A DNA stretch of 64,000 bases from Micromonospora polyrhachis (GTDB lineage: Bacteria > Actinomycetota > Actinomycetes > Mycobacteriales > Micromonosporaceae). The first letter of the stretch is position 1. Every line of letters begins with the position of its first letter. The stretch is from the NCBI RefSeq assembly GCF_014203835.1, contig NZ_JACHJW010000001.1, positions 3,422,501 to 3,486,500 on the forward strand. Reading direction: 5' to 3'. The notes under the pieces were generated by a model. That model saw nothing but the letters and a program-made list of their open reading frames with translations. It did no database searches and was not told the origin of the DNA. Position numbers and translations under genes: made by a program. Below are positions 6,964 through 16,227 of the stretch, one piece after another.

Positions 6964-7689
6964 ATGGACGTCGAGGCTGGTGGCGGCCTGCCCGTGGTGT
7001 TCGTACACGGCATCCGGGTCAGCGGCACCATGTGGCAGCCGCTGACCCGGGTGGTCGAGCGACACCATCCGTCGGCCGCACCCGACCTGCCCGGCCACGG
7101 ACGTCGGCGTGGCGAACGGTTCACCATCGAGGCGGCGGTGGAGGGCGTCGCCGACACGATCGACCAACTCGGCGGCCGGGCGCTGGTCGTGGGACTGTCC
7201 CTGGGCGGCTACGTCGGAATCGCCACTGCCGCACGTTACCCGGAGCGGGTGGCGGGACTGGTCGCCATCGGCTGCACCGCCCGCCCGGTCGGGACGTTCG
7301 CGGCACTGTTCCGCCAGGTCGCCTGGCTGGCTGGCAGATATCCGGAGGTCGCCAACCGGCTCAGCGCACGGACGTTCCGCCGGGCGTTGCCGGAGCCACT
7401 GGCCGAGGCCATGGTCGTGGGCGGACTCTCCTGCGAAGTGCTGCCACAGGTCGTCGATGAGGTGACCCGGCTGGACGTCCTGCGCGAGCTGTCCACGTAC
7501 CAGGGCCGGGTCTGCCTGGTCAACGGTGCGCGTGACCACTTCCGCGCTGACGAACGGCGCTTCCTCGACGCCTGTCCGGACGGTCGACTGGTGGTGCTGG
7601 CCCGCCGCGGCCACCTCGACTGCCTCGTCGAGGTCGAATTTTTGGCCGGGATCGTGACCGAGCAGGCCGGGATGACCACTCTGGCCTGA
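6964..7689 (+). CDS. Alpha/beta hydrolase
   Basis: 241 aa alpha/beta-hydrolase fold. The oxyanion HG motif is VVFVHGIRVSG (about residues 11-21), the nucleophile elbow is GLSLGG (Ser near 79), the acid is probably in NGARDHFRADE (near 187) and the catalytic His is in RRGHLDCLVE (near 218). PDLPGHGRR is the usual strand-4 loop. The ATG at 6964 has GGGAGGACCGG upstream. Expression is probably under the palindrome at 6879-6906. Esterase, lactonase or C-C hydrolase activity cannot be separated by sequence alone. Confidence 0.9.
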   Translation: MDVEAGGGLPVVFVHGIRVSGTMWQPLTRVVERHHPSAAPDLPGHGRRRGERFTIEAAVEGVADTIDQLGGRALVVGLSLGGYVGIATAARYPERVAGLVAIGCTARPVGTFAALFRQVAWLAGRYPEVANRLSARTFRRALPEPLAEAMVVGGLSCEVLPQVVDEVTRLDVLRELSTYQGRVCLVNGARDHFRADERRFLDACPDGRLVVLARRGHLDCLVEVEFLAGIVTEQAGMTTLA

Positions 7690-7718
7690 CCCAACCGGAC
7701 TCGGTACCGTCCCGGCTC

Positions 7719-8192
7719 ATGACCGTCACGGTGAAACCGCAACAGCGCAGGTCCCTCCGCCTGGCCGCCGTACTCGCCGGACTGACGATCGCCACGGCCG
7801 GCTGTGGCAGCGACGAACCGGCCGACACCGGGACGACGGCATCCACCCCGGCCACCCCGATAGCCGGCACGTCGACCCCGACCGCCACGCCCTCCCGCCA
7901 GGGCGACGGCTGCCCGGTCGACGAGAAGACCCTCTATACGGCGCTCAAGGCCAACAAGGAGCTGGTCGACGTGATCGACCGGAGCCTCAGCGGAGTGCGG
8001 AACGCGGTCTGCCACCGGGGCTACGCGACCGCGTACACGGTGGTGAAGGACGCGGATTCCCTTGCGGTTGCCTACCGGTACGACGCGGGTGCCGGCACCT
8101 GGCAGGCGCTTGCCGCTGGAAGTGACGCCGTCTGTACCGACCTCGTTCCCACCGCGATCATTCCGCACCTCCCGGGCTGCGTCGGCTCCTGA
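7719..8192 (+). CDS. Secreted lipoprotein of unknown function
   Basis: 157 aa. The signal peptide has an RR-containing start (QQRRSLRLAAVLAGLTI) and a lipobox ATAGC, giving Cys near residue 28 as the lipidation site. A Thr/Pro/Ala-rich linker (about 35-62) spaces a small globular domain holding four Cys (C near 67, 95, 140, 155), probably two disulfides. No recognised domain. It starts 29 nt after the hydrolase and is probably in the same transcript. Confidence 0.75.
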   Translation: MTVTVKPQQRRSLRLAAVLAGLTIATAGCGSDEPADTGTTASTPATPIAGTSTPTATPSRQGDGCPVDEKTLYTALKANKELVDVIDRSLSGVRNAVCHRGYATAYTVVKDADSLAVAYRYDAGAGTWQALAAGSDAVCTDLVPTAIIPHLPGCVGS

Positions 8193-8227
8193 CCGGCGAC
8201 CCGCTGTTCCACCGGGTCGCCGGAACA

Positions 8228-8881
8228 TCACTGAGACGGTGACACCAGGCCGCTGTCGTACGCGATGATGACGAGCTGGACCCGGTCTCGGGCGTCGAGC
8301 TTGGTGAAGAGCCGAGCCACGTGCGCCTTGGCGGTGGCCATACTGATGAAGAGTTCGGCCGCGATCTCGCTGTTGGACAGGCCCCGGCCGACGAGGGTCA
8401 GCACCTCGCGTTCGCGGTCCGTGATGCCCTCGATCGCCCGTGGGTTGCGGGCGGGTTCGGGCCGTCCGGCGAATTCCTCGATCAGGCGGCGGGTGACGCT
8501 CGGTGCGATCAGCGCATCGCCGGCGGCCACCACCCGGATCGCACCGAGAATCTCCTCCAGCGCCATGTCCTTGACCAGGAATCCGCTGGCTCCGGCGCGG
8601 AGCGCGGCATAGACGTACTCGTCGTCGTCGAAGGTGGTGAGGATGAGTACGCGCGGCGACGCGCCTGCCGTGATGATCCGGGTGGCCTCGATGCCGTCCA
8701 TTCCGGGCATCCGGATGTCCATCACCACGACGTCGGGTCGGACGTCCGTGACCAGTCGGACCGCCTCCGCCCCGGTCCCGGCCTCCCCGACGACGTCGAT
8801 GTCGGGGGTGTCGGCGAGCAGTACGCGCAGACCGGCCCGGACCAGGGGCTGGTCGTCGGTGAGGACGACACGGATCGTCAT
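8228..8881 (-). CDS. LuxR-type response regulator of two-component pair
   Basis: 217 aa. The receiver domain has DD near residue 9, the phospho-acceptor Asp in VVVMDIRMPGMDG (about 54) and Lys in FLVKDMALEE (about 105). The C-terminal HTH reads TDREREVLTLVGRGLSNSEI, then FISMATAKAHVARLFTKLDA. Start ATG 8881 overlaps the kinase stop as ATGA. With the kinase it forms a DesKR/LiaRS-like pair, divergent from an ABC exporter that is the probable target. A 21-bp tandem repeat in the divergent promoter region is a candidate binding site. Confidence 0.95.
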   Translation of the reverse strand: MTIRVVLTDDQPLVRAGLRVLLADTPDIDVVGEAGTGAEAVRLVTDVRPDVVVMDIRMPGMDGIEATRIITAGASPRVLILTTFDDDEYVYAALRAGASGFLVKDMALEEILGAIRVVAAGDALIAPSVTRRLIEEFAGRPEPARNPRAIEGITDREREVLTLVGRGLSNSEIAAELFISMATAKAHVARLFTKLDARDRVQLVIIAYDSGLVSPSQ

Positions 8882-10122
8882 CGGTCTCCTGTCGGTAGTG
8901 GCAGCCGGGCCGCCACGCGGAAGCCGCCCTCGGGTCGCGGGCCGGCAGTGAACTGGCCGTGCAGCAGGCTGACCCGTTCCCGCATGCCGACGATGCCGTA
9001 CCCGGTGCCGCCGACGGCACTGCCTCGACCGTCGTCGACGATCTCGACGGAGAGTTCCTCGTCCCCGTAGTCGACGGTCACCTGACAGCCGCCGGTGTGC
9101 GCGTGACGTACGACGTTGGTGACCGCCTCCTGCACGATGCGGTACGCCGACAGGTCGATCTCGGCCGGCAGCGGCCGGCGCTCTCCCCGCCATCGGACGT
9201 CGACCCGGACACCGGCGTCCGTTGCCGTGGCGGCCAGCCGGTCGACGTCGGCAAGCCCCGGCGTCGGGTCGAGCGGCACCGGGTCGAGCGGCACCGGCCC
9301 GGCGGCGGACTCCGGATCGGCCCGACGCAGCGCACCGAGCATCCGCCGCAGCCCGGCCAGGGTCTCCCGGCTGGTGGTCTCGATGGCGCTCAACGCATTC
9401 CGAGCCTCGGCCGGCTGGGTGTCGATGACCCGGCAGCCCACGCCGGCCTGAATGGCGATGATGCCGATGCTGTGCGCGACCATGTCGTGCAGTTCGCGGG
9501 CGATCCGCAGCCGCTCGGCGGTGACCGCCTGGGTCGCGGCCTGTAGGCGCACCGCCTCGGTGTGCTCGCGGCGTTGGCGGAGCGAGTTACCCACCAGCCA
9601 GGCGGTGACCATCGCCAGGGCGTAGAGCAGGCCCTGCGTGGCGAGGTCCGGCTCCTGGGCGATGGCACCCGGCCACTGTCGTGTCTCGATCGGCTGGGCT
9701 GCCTCGGTGACGGCCTGCACCGTGAACGCGATGACGGCGGCGGCGATCGAGAACCGGCGGGACCGGGTGGCGGCGAGGTAGCCCACCGCCAGGTCGATCC
9801 CCGCAAACTGTAGATATCGGATGTCCCGCAGGTATCCGGCCTCCCATGACTGCACGGTGAACGCCACGAGCACTGCGGCGGACAGCATCAGCGCCATCGT
9901 GGGGAGCGGTCGGTGGCGTAGCAGACCGAAGGGCATCGCCAGCACCAGAGCCGGCAGGACGTATCGGAGCCCGGACCAACCGCCCGGGTTGCTCGCCCCG
10001 CTGAGCGTCACGGCGAGCAGGACGAACGGGAACGCGAGGGCCGCACACCACCGCAGCGTCGCCCGTACCGTTGGGGCGCGCAGCCACCGCGATGGGCTGG
10101 GCAGATGCGGCGTCACGTCCAT
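8878..10122 (-). CDS. NarL-family sensor histidine kinase
   Basis: 414 aa. The N-terminal half has about five or six membrane segments (about 22-45, 50-65, 70-90, 105-145, 165-185). A HisKA_3 dimerisation domain follows with the phospho-acceptor His in RLRIARELHDMVAHSIGII (about 218). The HATPase_c domain has the N-box YRIVQEAVTNVVRHA, G1 EIVDDGRGS and G2 GYGIVGMRERV. Start ATG 10122 agrees with a short cytoplasmic tail before the first membrane helix. The lack of an extracytoplasmic domain suggests sensing within the membrane or through the neighbouring ABC transporter, as in antibiotic-sensing pairs (inference). Confidence 0.95.
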   Translation of the reverse strand: MDVTPHLPSPSRWLRAPTVRATLRWCAALAFPFVLLAVTLSGASNPGGWSGLRYVLPALVLAMPFGLLRHRPLPTMALMLSAAVLVAFTVQSWEAGYLRDIRYLQFAGIDLAVGYLAATRSRRFSIAAAVIAFTVQAVTEAAQPIETRQWPGAIAQEPDLATQGLLYALAMVTAWLVGNSLRQRREHTEAVRLQAATQAVTAERLRIARELHDMVAHSIGIIAIQAGVGCRVIDTQPAEARNALSAIETTSRETLAGLRRMLGALRRADPESAAGPVPLDPVPLDPTPGLADVDRLAATATDAGVRVDVRWRGERRPLPAEIDLSAYRIVQEAVTNVVRHAHTGGCQVTVDYGDEELSVEIVDDGRGSAVGGTGYGIVGMRERVSLLHGQFTAGPRPEGGFRVAARLPLPTGDR

Positions 10123-10190
10123 GCGCTGAGCGTAGTGAGCTTTGCCCCGGCACGGCATTGGCCCACGGGCGTACGACCTCGGGCTACCGC

Positions 10191-10232
10191 CGGTCGCACG
10201 GATGTGGCCCCCGGTCGCGCAGATGTGGCCCC
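10191..10232 (+). repeat. 21-bp tandem direct repeat in divergent promoter region
   Basis: Two copies at 10191-10211 and 10212-10232, differing at 2 of 21 positions (core GATGTGGCCCC). The 21-bp period is two helical turns, so both copies face the same side of DNA. The site lies between the histidine kinase (minus) and the ABC ATPase (plus). It is a candidate binding site for the response regulator at 8228-8881. Confidence 0.6.
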
Positions 10233-10276
10233 CGGCCCACTGTGGGGTGGGGGCGACCTGCGGCAGCGTTGGACCG

Positions 10277-11188
10277 GTGATCGAAGTCAACGAACTGACC
10301 AAGCGGTATCGCAAGGTCAACGCGGTGAACGGACTGACGTTCACCGTACGACCCGGACAGGTGACCGGGTTCCTCGGCCCGAACGGCGCGGGCAAGAGCA
10401 CCACGCTGCGGATGCTCCTCGGCCTGAACGAGCCCACCAGCGGCACCGCCACCATCGACGGCCGACCGTTCCGGGACCGGCCGCGCGGACTGCGGCACGT
10501 CGGCGCGCTGCTCGACGCGCACGACGTACACGGCGGGCGTAGCGCGACGGCGCACCTCTCCGCGCTGGCCCGCAGCAACGGCATCGGCCGTAGCCGGGTG
10601 CACGAGGTGCTGGCGGAGGTCGGTCTGACCGAGGTCGCCCGGCGGCGTATCGGCGGGTTCTCGCTCGGCATGCGACAGCGGCTCGGCATCGCCACCGCCC
10701 TGCTCGGCGACCCGCCGGTGCTTATCTTCGACGAGCCGATCAACGGCCTCGACCCGGAGGGTGTGCGCTGGGTACGCGGCCTGTTCCGCCGGCTGGCCGC
10801 CGAGGGGCGGACTGTCTTCGTCTCCAGCCACCTGATGAGCGAGATGGAGGCCACCGCCGACCAGCTGATCGTCATCGGCCGGGGGGAGTTGATCGCGGCC
10901 GAGAGCCTGGCGCAGTTCGCCGCCCGCAGCACCCAGCAGAGCGTGACCGTACGCACCCCGGACGGCACCCGGCTGACCGACCTGCTGACCACCGAGGGCG
11001 CGAGGGTGCTACCGGACGACGACGGCTCGTTCACGGTCACCGACATGACCGCCGCCCGGATCGGTGAACTCGCCTTCCACCACCGCGTGATGGTGCAGGA
11101 GTTGACCACCCACACCGCCTCACTGGAGAAGGCGTTCATGGAACTCACCGCCGACAGCGTCGAATACCTGGCCGGAGACCGCCGATGA
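10277..11188 (+). CDS. ABC transporter ATP-binding protein
   Basis: 303 aa. Walker A is GPNGAGKST (about residue 33), the Q-loop region follows, the signature is FSLGMRQRLGIA (about 127) and Walker B is LIFDEPINGLDPEG (about 150), with the H-loop in VSSHLMSEME. The C-terminal 80 residues form the extension common in bacitracin/lantibiotic-type exporters. The GTG at 10277 is chosen because residue 1 then meets the fold start (IEVNELTKRYRK); a weak ribosome site and the tandem repeat lie upstream. The stop overlaps the permease start (ATGA). Likely target of the divergent two-component system. Confidence 0.93.
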   Translation: MIEVNELTKRYRKVNAVNGLTFTVRPGQVTGFLGPNGAGKSTTLRMLLGLNEPTSGTATIDGRPFRDRPRGLRHVGALLDAHDVHGGRSATAHLSALARSNGIGRSRVHEVLAEVGLTEVARRRIGGFSLGMRQRLGIATALLGDPPVLIFDEPINGLDPEGVRWVRGLFRRLAAEGRTVFVSSHLMSEMEATADQLIVIGRGELIAAESLAQFAARSTQQSVTVRTPDGTRLTDLLTTEGARVLPDDDGSFTVTDMTAARIGELAFHHRVMVQELTTHTASLEKAFMELTADSVEYLAGDRR

Positions 11189-12039
11189 CCACTCTGACGA
11201 AGCCCGCAACCGCCGGTACCGGAACCGGTGCCCGTGTCCGGTTCGGCGACCTGGTCGCCGCCGAGTGGATCAAACTGTGGTCCTTGCGGTCCACCTGCTG
11301 GGGACTGGCGGTCACCGCACTGATCGTCGTCGGGACGAACGTGAACTCGGCCATCTCCGACATGAACAACTGGGCGCGCTACTCGCCGGGGATCAGGGAC
11401 AACTTCGTCCCGACCTGGTCCATCCGGGACGCCTTCACCGACCCCGCCGCGTTGGTTCTCGTCCTCGCCACCGCCAGCATCGGGGCGATCATGATCGTCG
11501 GTGAGTACTCCAGCGGGCTGATCCGTACCACCTTCGCGGCCGTGCCCGCCCGTCGCTCGGTGCTGGCGGCCAAGTTCCTGGTCGTGACACCGGTGATGCT
11601 CGCGTACGGTGCCGTCGTCTCCGGGGCCTCGTTCTGGGTGACCCAGGCGATCCTCTCCAGGGAGGACGTCGGGCTGTCCATCAGCTACCCCGGCGCGCTA
11701 CAGGCGGTCACCGCATCGGCCCTGCTTCCGGCGGTGTGTGCCCTGGTCGGCATGGGACTCGGTGCGCTCATCCGGCACACCGCGACCACCATCGTCACGG
11801 CGACGCTGCTACTGCTCATGCTGCCGACCATGATCGAACCGAACCAGCCGTGGAAGGCGGCCCTGCACCATGCGCTGCCGCTGAACGCCTGGCAGCGGCT
11901 GACCGACATCAGCCCGGTCAACCTGGGACCGCCCATCCTCTACCCGGCGACGATCACCGAGTCGTGGCTGGTCTACGCGATCTGGCCGCTCGTCGCGGCG
12001 GTTCTGACGCTGATCGTCGTACCCCGCCGGGACGTCTGA
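11185..12039 (+). CDS. ABC-2 type transporter permease
   Basis: 284 aa with six predicted membrane segments (about 35-55, 90-112, 130-160, 172-195, 202-220, 255-280) and a short cytoplasmic N-terminus. The segment DLVAAEWIKLWSLRSTCWGL at the start of the first helix is typical of ABC-2 exporter permeases that partner with a single ATPase. It overlaps the ATPase stop by 4 nt. Substrate unknown; peptide-antibiotic export or resistance is plausible from family and from the neighbouring LuxR-type system. Transcription probably ends at the palindrome at 12089-12143. Confidence 0.9.
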   Translation: MTTLTKPATAGTGTGARVRFGDLVAAEWIKLWSLRSTCWGLAVTALIVVGTNVNSAISDMNNWARYSPGIRDNFVPTWSIRDAFTDPAALVLVLATASIGAIMIVGEYSSGLIRTTFAAVPARRSVLAAKFLVVTPVMLAYGAVVSGASFWVTQAILSREDVGLSISYPGALQAVTASALLPAVCALVGMGLGALIRHTATTIVTATLLLLMLPTMIEPNQPWKAALHHALPLNAWQRLTDISPVNLGPPILYPATITESWLVYAIWPLVAAVLTLIVVPRRDV

Positions 12040-12088
12040 CGTGACCATCGCCCCTTCGGTCGCTGGCCGGCGGGTCCCGGCTGACCAC

Positions 12089-12143
12089 CACTGGAACACC
12101 AGGTACGTCATTCGCTTTCGTTGACGTACGTGGTGTTCCAGTG
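12089..12143. terminator. Palindrome copy 2 between convergent genes
   Basis: Arms 12089-12110 and 12122-12143 pair over 22 bp with one mismatch, with an 11-nt loop. Sequence and loop nearly match the element at 2194-2250 (the loop differs at one base). It separates the ABC permease (plus) from the acyl-CoA dehydrogenase (minus). Confidence 0.8.
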
Positions 12144-12175
12144 AACGACTCACCGACAGGTGGCAACGCGGTCGG

Positions 12176-13338
<1,163 letters not shown>

Positions 13339-13339
<1 letters not shown>

Positions 13340-14595
13340 CAGGTGCTCTCCATGGAGGAAGGGGTGGCTTGCGCTGAAGGGGCGGCTTGCGCTGAAGGGG
13401 TGGCTTGCGCTGCGGGGGCGGCGGCTCGCGATGTCGGCACGGTTCGCCGGGTGGCGGCGAGCCAGTCGAGTACGTCGGTGGTGTGCTCGCCGAGCCGGGG
13501 CGGCGGGCGGTGGTAGCCGGCCGGCGTGCTGGACAGGGTGATCGGGTTCGCCACCTGCCGGGCCGGCAGGGTCCGGTCCGGCCCGTCGATCTCCACCACC
13601 GGAGACAGGCCCAGCTCGGTGGCGAGGTCGAAGGCCCCCGCCAGGTCGTTCACCGGTCCACACGGTACGCCGACCGCGCTGAGCGCGGCAGCCAACTCGT
13701 CGGCGGGGCGCAGCGCCGTCCGCTCACGCAGGGTGGCGATCAGCGGCTCGCGATGCCGGACCCGGTCGGCGTTGGTCAGATAGCGCGGGTCTACGGCGAG
13801 CGCCGGAACATCGAGTACGCCGCAGAGCGCGGCGAACTGCGCGTCGGTGCCGACCGCCACGGCCAGCGGCCGGTCGGCGGTGGGCAGCAACTGGTACGGC
13901 ACCACGCTCGGATGCGCGTTGCCCAGGATGCCCGGCACCACGCCCGCCGCGACGTACCCGGATGCCTGGTTGACCAGGGCGGACAGCAGTGAGGAGAGCA
14001 GGCTGACCTCGACGTGCTGCCCCTCGCCGGTGGCGTCCCGGTGCCGCAGTGCGGCCAGGATGCCGATCGTGGCGTGCAGTCCGGTGATCACGTCGACCAC
14101 GGCGACCCCGGCCTTGACCGGCTCGCCCGGCTGCGCCCCGGTGACACTCATCAGCCCGCCGACGGCCTGCACGAGCAGGTCGTACCCGGGTCGATCGGCA
14201 CCCGCCCCGGAGCCGAAGCCGGTGACCGAACAGTAGACCGCGCCCGGGTTGACGGCGGCGATGTCGGCGTAGCCGAGGCCGTACCGTTCCATCGTGCCGG
14301 GGCGGAAGTTCTGCACGATCACGTCCGCCCGGTAGGCCAGCTCGCGGGCGGCAGCGAGATCATCCGGACTGGTCAGGTCCAGCGTGATCGACCGCTTGTT
14401 GCGGTTGACCGCCAGGTAGTAGGTGGCGGTGCCGTCGGCGTCGTACGGCGGACCCCAGGATCGGGTGTCGTCGCCCTTGCCGGGCCGCTCTACCTTGACC
14501 ACGTCCGCGCCGAGGTCGGCCAGGAGCATGGTGGCGTACGGCCCGGCCAGCACCCGACTGAAGTCGGCCACCAGCACGCCATTTAACGCGCTCAT
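13339..14595 (-). CDS. CaiB/BaiF family (class III) CoA-transferase
   Basis: 418 aa. Family features are the N-terminus VLVADFSRVLAGPYATMLLA, then DLGADVVKVERPGKGDDTR, NRNKRSITLDL, and the catalytic-Asp region GYDLLVQAVGGLMSVTG (Asp near 140). The enzyme moves CoA between carboxylates without ATP. Its last 30 residues are an Ala/Pro/Gln/Ser tail encoded by an 18-bp repeat (13358-13411), not part of the fold. Start ATG 14595 lies inside a 77-bp tandem duplication and overlaps the stop of a 26-residue micro-ORF. The stop is coupled to the dehydrogenase. Confidence 0.92.
13358..13411. repeat. 18-bp minisatellite in the CoA-transferase 3' end
   Basis: Three head-to-tail copies (13358-13375, 13376-13393, 13394-13411) of GAAGGGG(T/C)GGCTTGCGCT, plus a degenerate fourth. 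Eighteen bp keeps frame and encodes a six-residue Ala/Pro/Ser/Gln repeat at the protein C-terminus. Confidence 0.8.
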
Positions 14596-14742
14596 GCCAC
14601 CGCCTCGCTTCGCTCGGCGTCGTCATGAGCCTTGACACTGAGCTGGCTGATTCGCTCGCTACGCTCGCTCATGCCACCGCCTCGCTTCGCTCGGCGTCGT
14701 CATGAGCCTTGACACTGAGCTGGCTGATTCGCTCGCTACGCT
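14589..14742. repeat. 77-bp perfect tandem duplication
   Basis: Copy 1 is 14589-14665 and copy 2 is 14666-14742, identical throughout. It occupies the whole glpK to CoA-transferase spacer, includes the CoA-transferase start codon and duplicates it. It contains GCTTCGCTCGG-type and CGCTCGCTACGCTCGCT runs. Confidence 0.9.
14592..14672 (-). CDS. Micro-ORF 2 of coupled chain
   Basis: 26-residue ORF starting MSERSERISQLSVKAHD and ending AERSEAVA. Its ATG (14672-14670) overlaps the stop of micro-ORF 1 and its stop (14594-14592) overlaps the CoA-transferase ATG at 14595, both as ATGA. It may be a translated coupling peptide with no function of its own; no family is recognised. Confidence 0.4.
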   Translation of the reverse strand: MSERSERISQLSVKAHDDAERSEAVA

Positions 14743-14749
14743 CGCTCAC
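14669..14749 (-). CDS. Micro-ORF 1 of coupled chain
   Basis: 26-residue ORF with the same peptide as micro-ORF 2 except for a GTG start (14749-14747). The GTG overlaps the glpK stop TGA (14748-14746) as GTGA and its own stop overlaps the next ATG. Because 77 equals 81 minus 4, the duplication exactly preserves a chain of 4-nt overlaps. Confidence 0.4.
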   Translation of the reverse strand: MSERSERISQLSVKAHDDAERSEAVA

Positions 14750-16227
14750 GCTGACCACTCTCGGACGGCGGCGACGGCTCGTCGCCAGCGCTGGTGTGCC
14801 TCGTCGCGGCCATCGGCACCCGCCCCGGCGGTGAACTCCCGGTCCAGGTGCCAGCGCTTGGTGATCTCGTCGGTGCTGCCCCAGACCCCGGTGGCCAGGC
14901 CAGCCAGGTAGGCCGCGCCGAGCGCCGTGGTCTCGGTGATGGTGGGCCGGCGTACCGGCAGACCGAGCTGGTCGGCCTGCAACTGGCAGAGCAGGTTGTT
15001 GACGGCGGCCCCGCCGTCGACGGTGAGCCCGGTCAGCGGATGCCCGGTGCATCGGGCCATCGCGTCGGTCACGTCCCGCACCTGGAAGGCGATCGCGTCC
15101 AGGGTGGCCCGGGCGACGTGCGCCCGGGTGGTGCCCCGGGTGAGACCGAACATCGCCCCCCGGGCGTACGGGTCCCAGTCGGGTGCGCCGAGCCCGGTCA
15201 GGGCCGGTACGAAGACCAGCCCGCCCGAGTCGGGCACGCTGGCGGCGAGCGGCTCGATCTCGGCGGCGGATGGGATCACGCCGAGCCCGTCACGCAGCCA
15301 CTGCACGGCCGCCCCGGTGACGAAGATCGACCCTTCCAGGGCGTACGTGGTGGGCTGGCCGTCGAGCTGCCAGCCGACCGTGGCGACCAGCCCGAAGTCC
15401 GGGTCCGCGATGGCCGTACCGGTGTTGACCAGCACGAACGAGCCGGTGCCGTAGGTGCACTTGGAACTGCCGACGGTGAAGCAGGTCTGCCCGAACAGGG
15501 CGGACTGCTGGTCGCCGACGAGCGCCGCCACCGGCAGGTCCAACCCGAGGAACGCGTCCGGGTCGGTCCGGCCGATCACCGCGTTGGTGGCGACGATCTC
15601 CGGCAATGCCGACCGGGGTACGTCGAACAGCGCACACAGCTCGTCCGACCAGTCCCCCTGGGCTAGGTCGAAGAGGAGGGTGCGGGAGGCGTTGGACGGG
15701 TCGGTGACGTGTACCCGGCCACCGGTGAGCCGGGCGGCGAGGTAGCTGTCGACCGTACCGATCGCGGTCCGACCGGCCCGTACGTCGGCCCAGGTGGCCG
15801 GCTCCTCGGCGGCCAACCAGGCGAGCTTGGTGGCCGAGAAGTACGGGTCGAGCCGTAGCCCGGTCCGGGCGGTGATCAGCGATTCGTGCCCGTCGGCGCG
15901 CAGCCGCTCGCACAGTTGCGCCGAGCGCCGGTCCTGCCACACGATCGCCGGCCGGGGTGCGGCCAGCGTCTGCCGGTCCCAGAGGACCACGGTCTCCCGC
16001 TGGTTGGTGATCCCGACGCAGGTCGGGGTGGTCGGGGCAGTGGCGAGCGCCGAAGCACTCGCCGCCCGTACCGCGTCCCAGATGCTCTCCGGGTCGTGCT
16101 CGACCCAGCCGGGCCGGGGGAAGAGTTGCGGGAACTCCTGGTATCCCCGGGCCACCACCGTGCCGTCCGGGTCGATGACGACTGCGGTGACCCCGGTGGT
16201 GCCGGCGTCGATGGCGAGTACGGCCAT
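14746..16227 (-). CDS. glpK: Glycerol kinase
   Basis: 493-aa FGGY-family kinase that phosphorylates glycerol with ATP. The N-terminal phosphate loop is LAIDAGTTGVTAVVIDPDG, followed by GYQEFPQLFPRPGWVEHDP, the substrate region WQDRRSAQLCERLR, and GDQQSALFGQTCF and GTGSFVLVNTG in the middle. The C-terminal domain has LTVDGGAAVNNLLCQLQAD. Start ATG 16227 overlaps the glpD stop as TGATG, so kinase and dehydrogenase are coupled. Length fits GlpK. Given the block's ABC importer and lack of glpF, the natural substrate could be a related polyol. Confidence 0.93.
   Translation of the reverse strand: MAVLAIDAGTTGVTAVVIDPDGTVVARGYQEFPQLFPRPGWVEHDPESIWDAVRAASASALATAPTTPTCVGITNQRETVVLWDRQTLAAPRPAIVWQDRRSAQLCERLRADGHESLITARTGLRLDPYFSATKLAWLAAEEPATWADVRAGRTAIGTVDSYLAARLTGGRVHVTDPSNASRTLLFDLAQGDWSDELCALFDVPRSALPEIVATNAVIGRTDPDAFLGLDLPVAALVGDQQSALFGQTCFTVGSSKCTYGTGSFVLVNTGTAIADPDFGLVATVGWQLDGQPTTYALEGSIFVTGAAVQWLRDGLGVIPSAAEIEPLAASVPDSGGLVFVPALTGLGAPDWDPYARGAMFGLTRGTTRAHVARATLDAIAFQVRDVTDAMARCTGHPLTGLTVDGGAAVNNLLCQLQADQLGLPVRRPTITETTALGAAYLAGLATGVWGSTDEITKRWHLDREFTAGAGADGRDEAHQRWRRAVAAVREWSA

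Noticed and set aside
7236-9020. Long minus-strand open frame
   Set aside because: It is antisense to the hydrolase and lipoprotein and runs out of frame through the response regulator; low-complexity Arg/Pro composition and no motifs.
14669-15052. 127-residue minus-strand ORF spanning the glpK end
   Set aside because: Most of it is an out-of-frame shadow of glpK; only its last 26 codons correspond to micro-ORF 1, which has its own GTG start.
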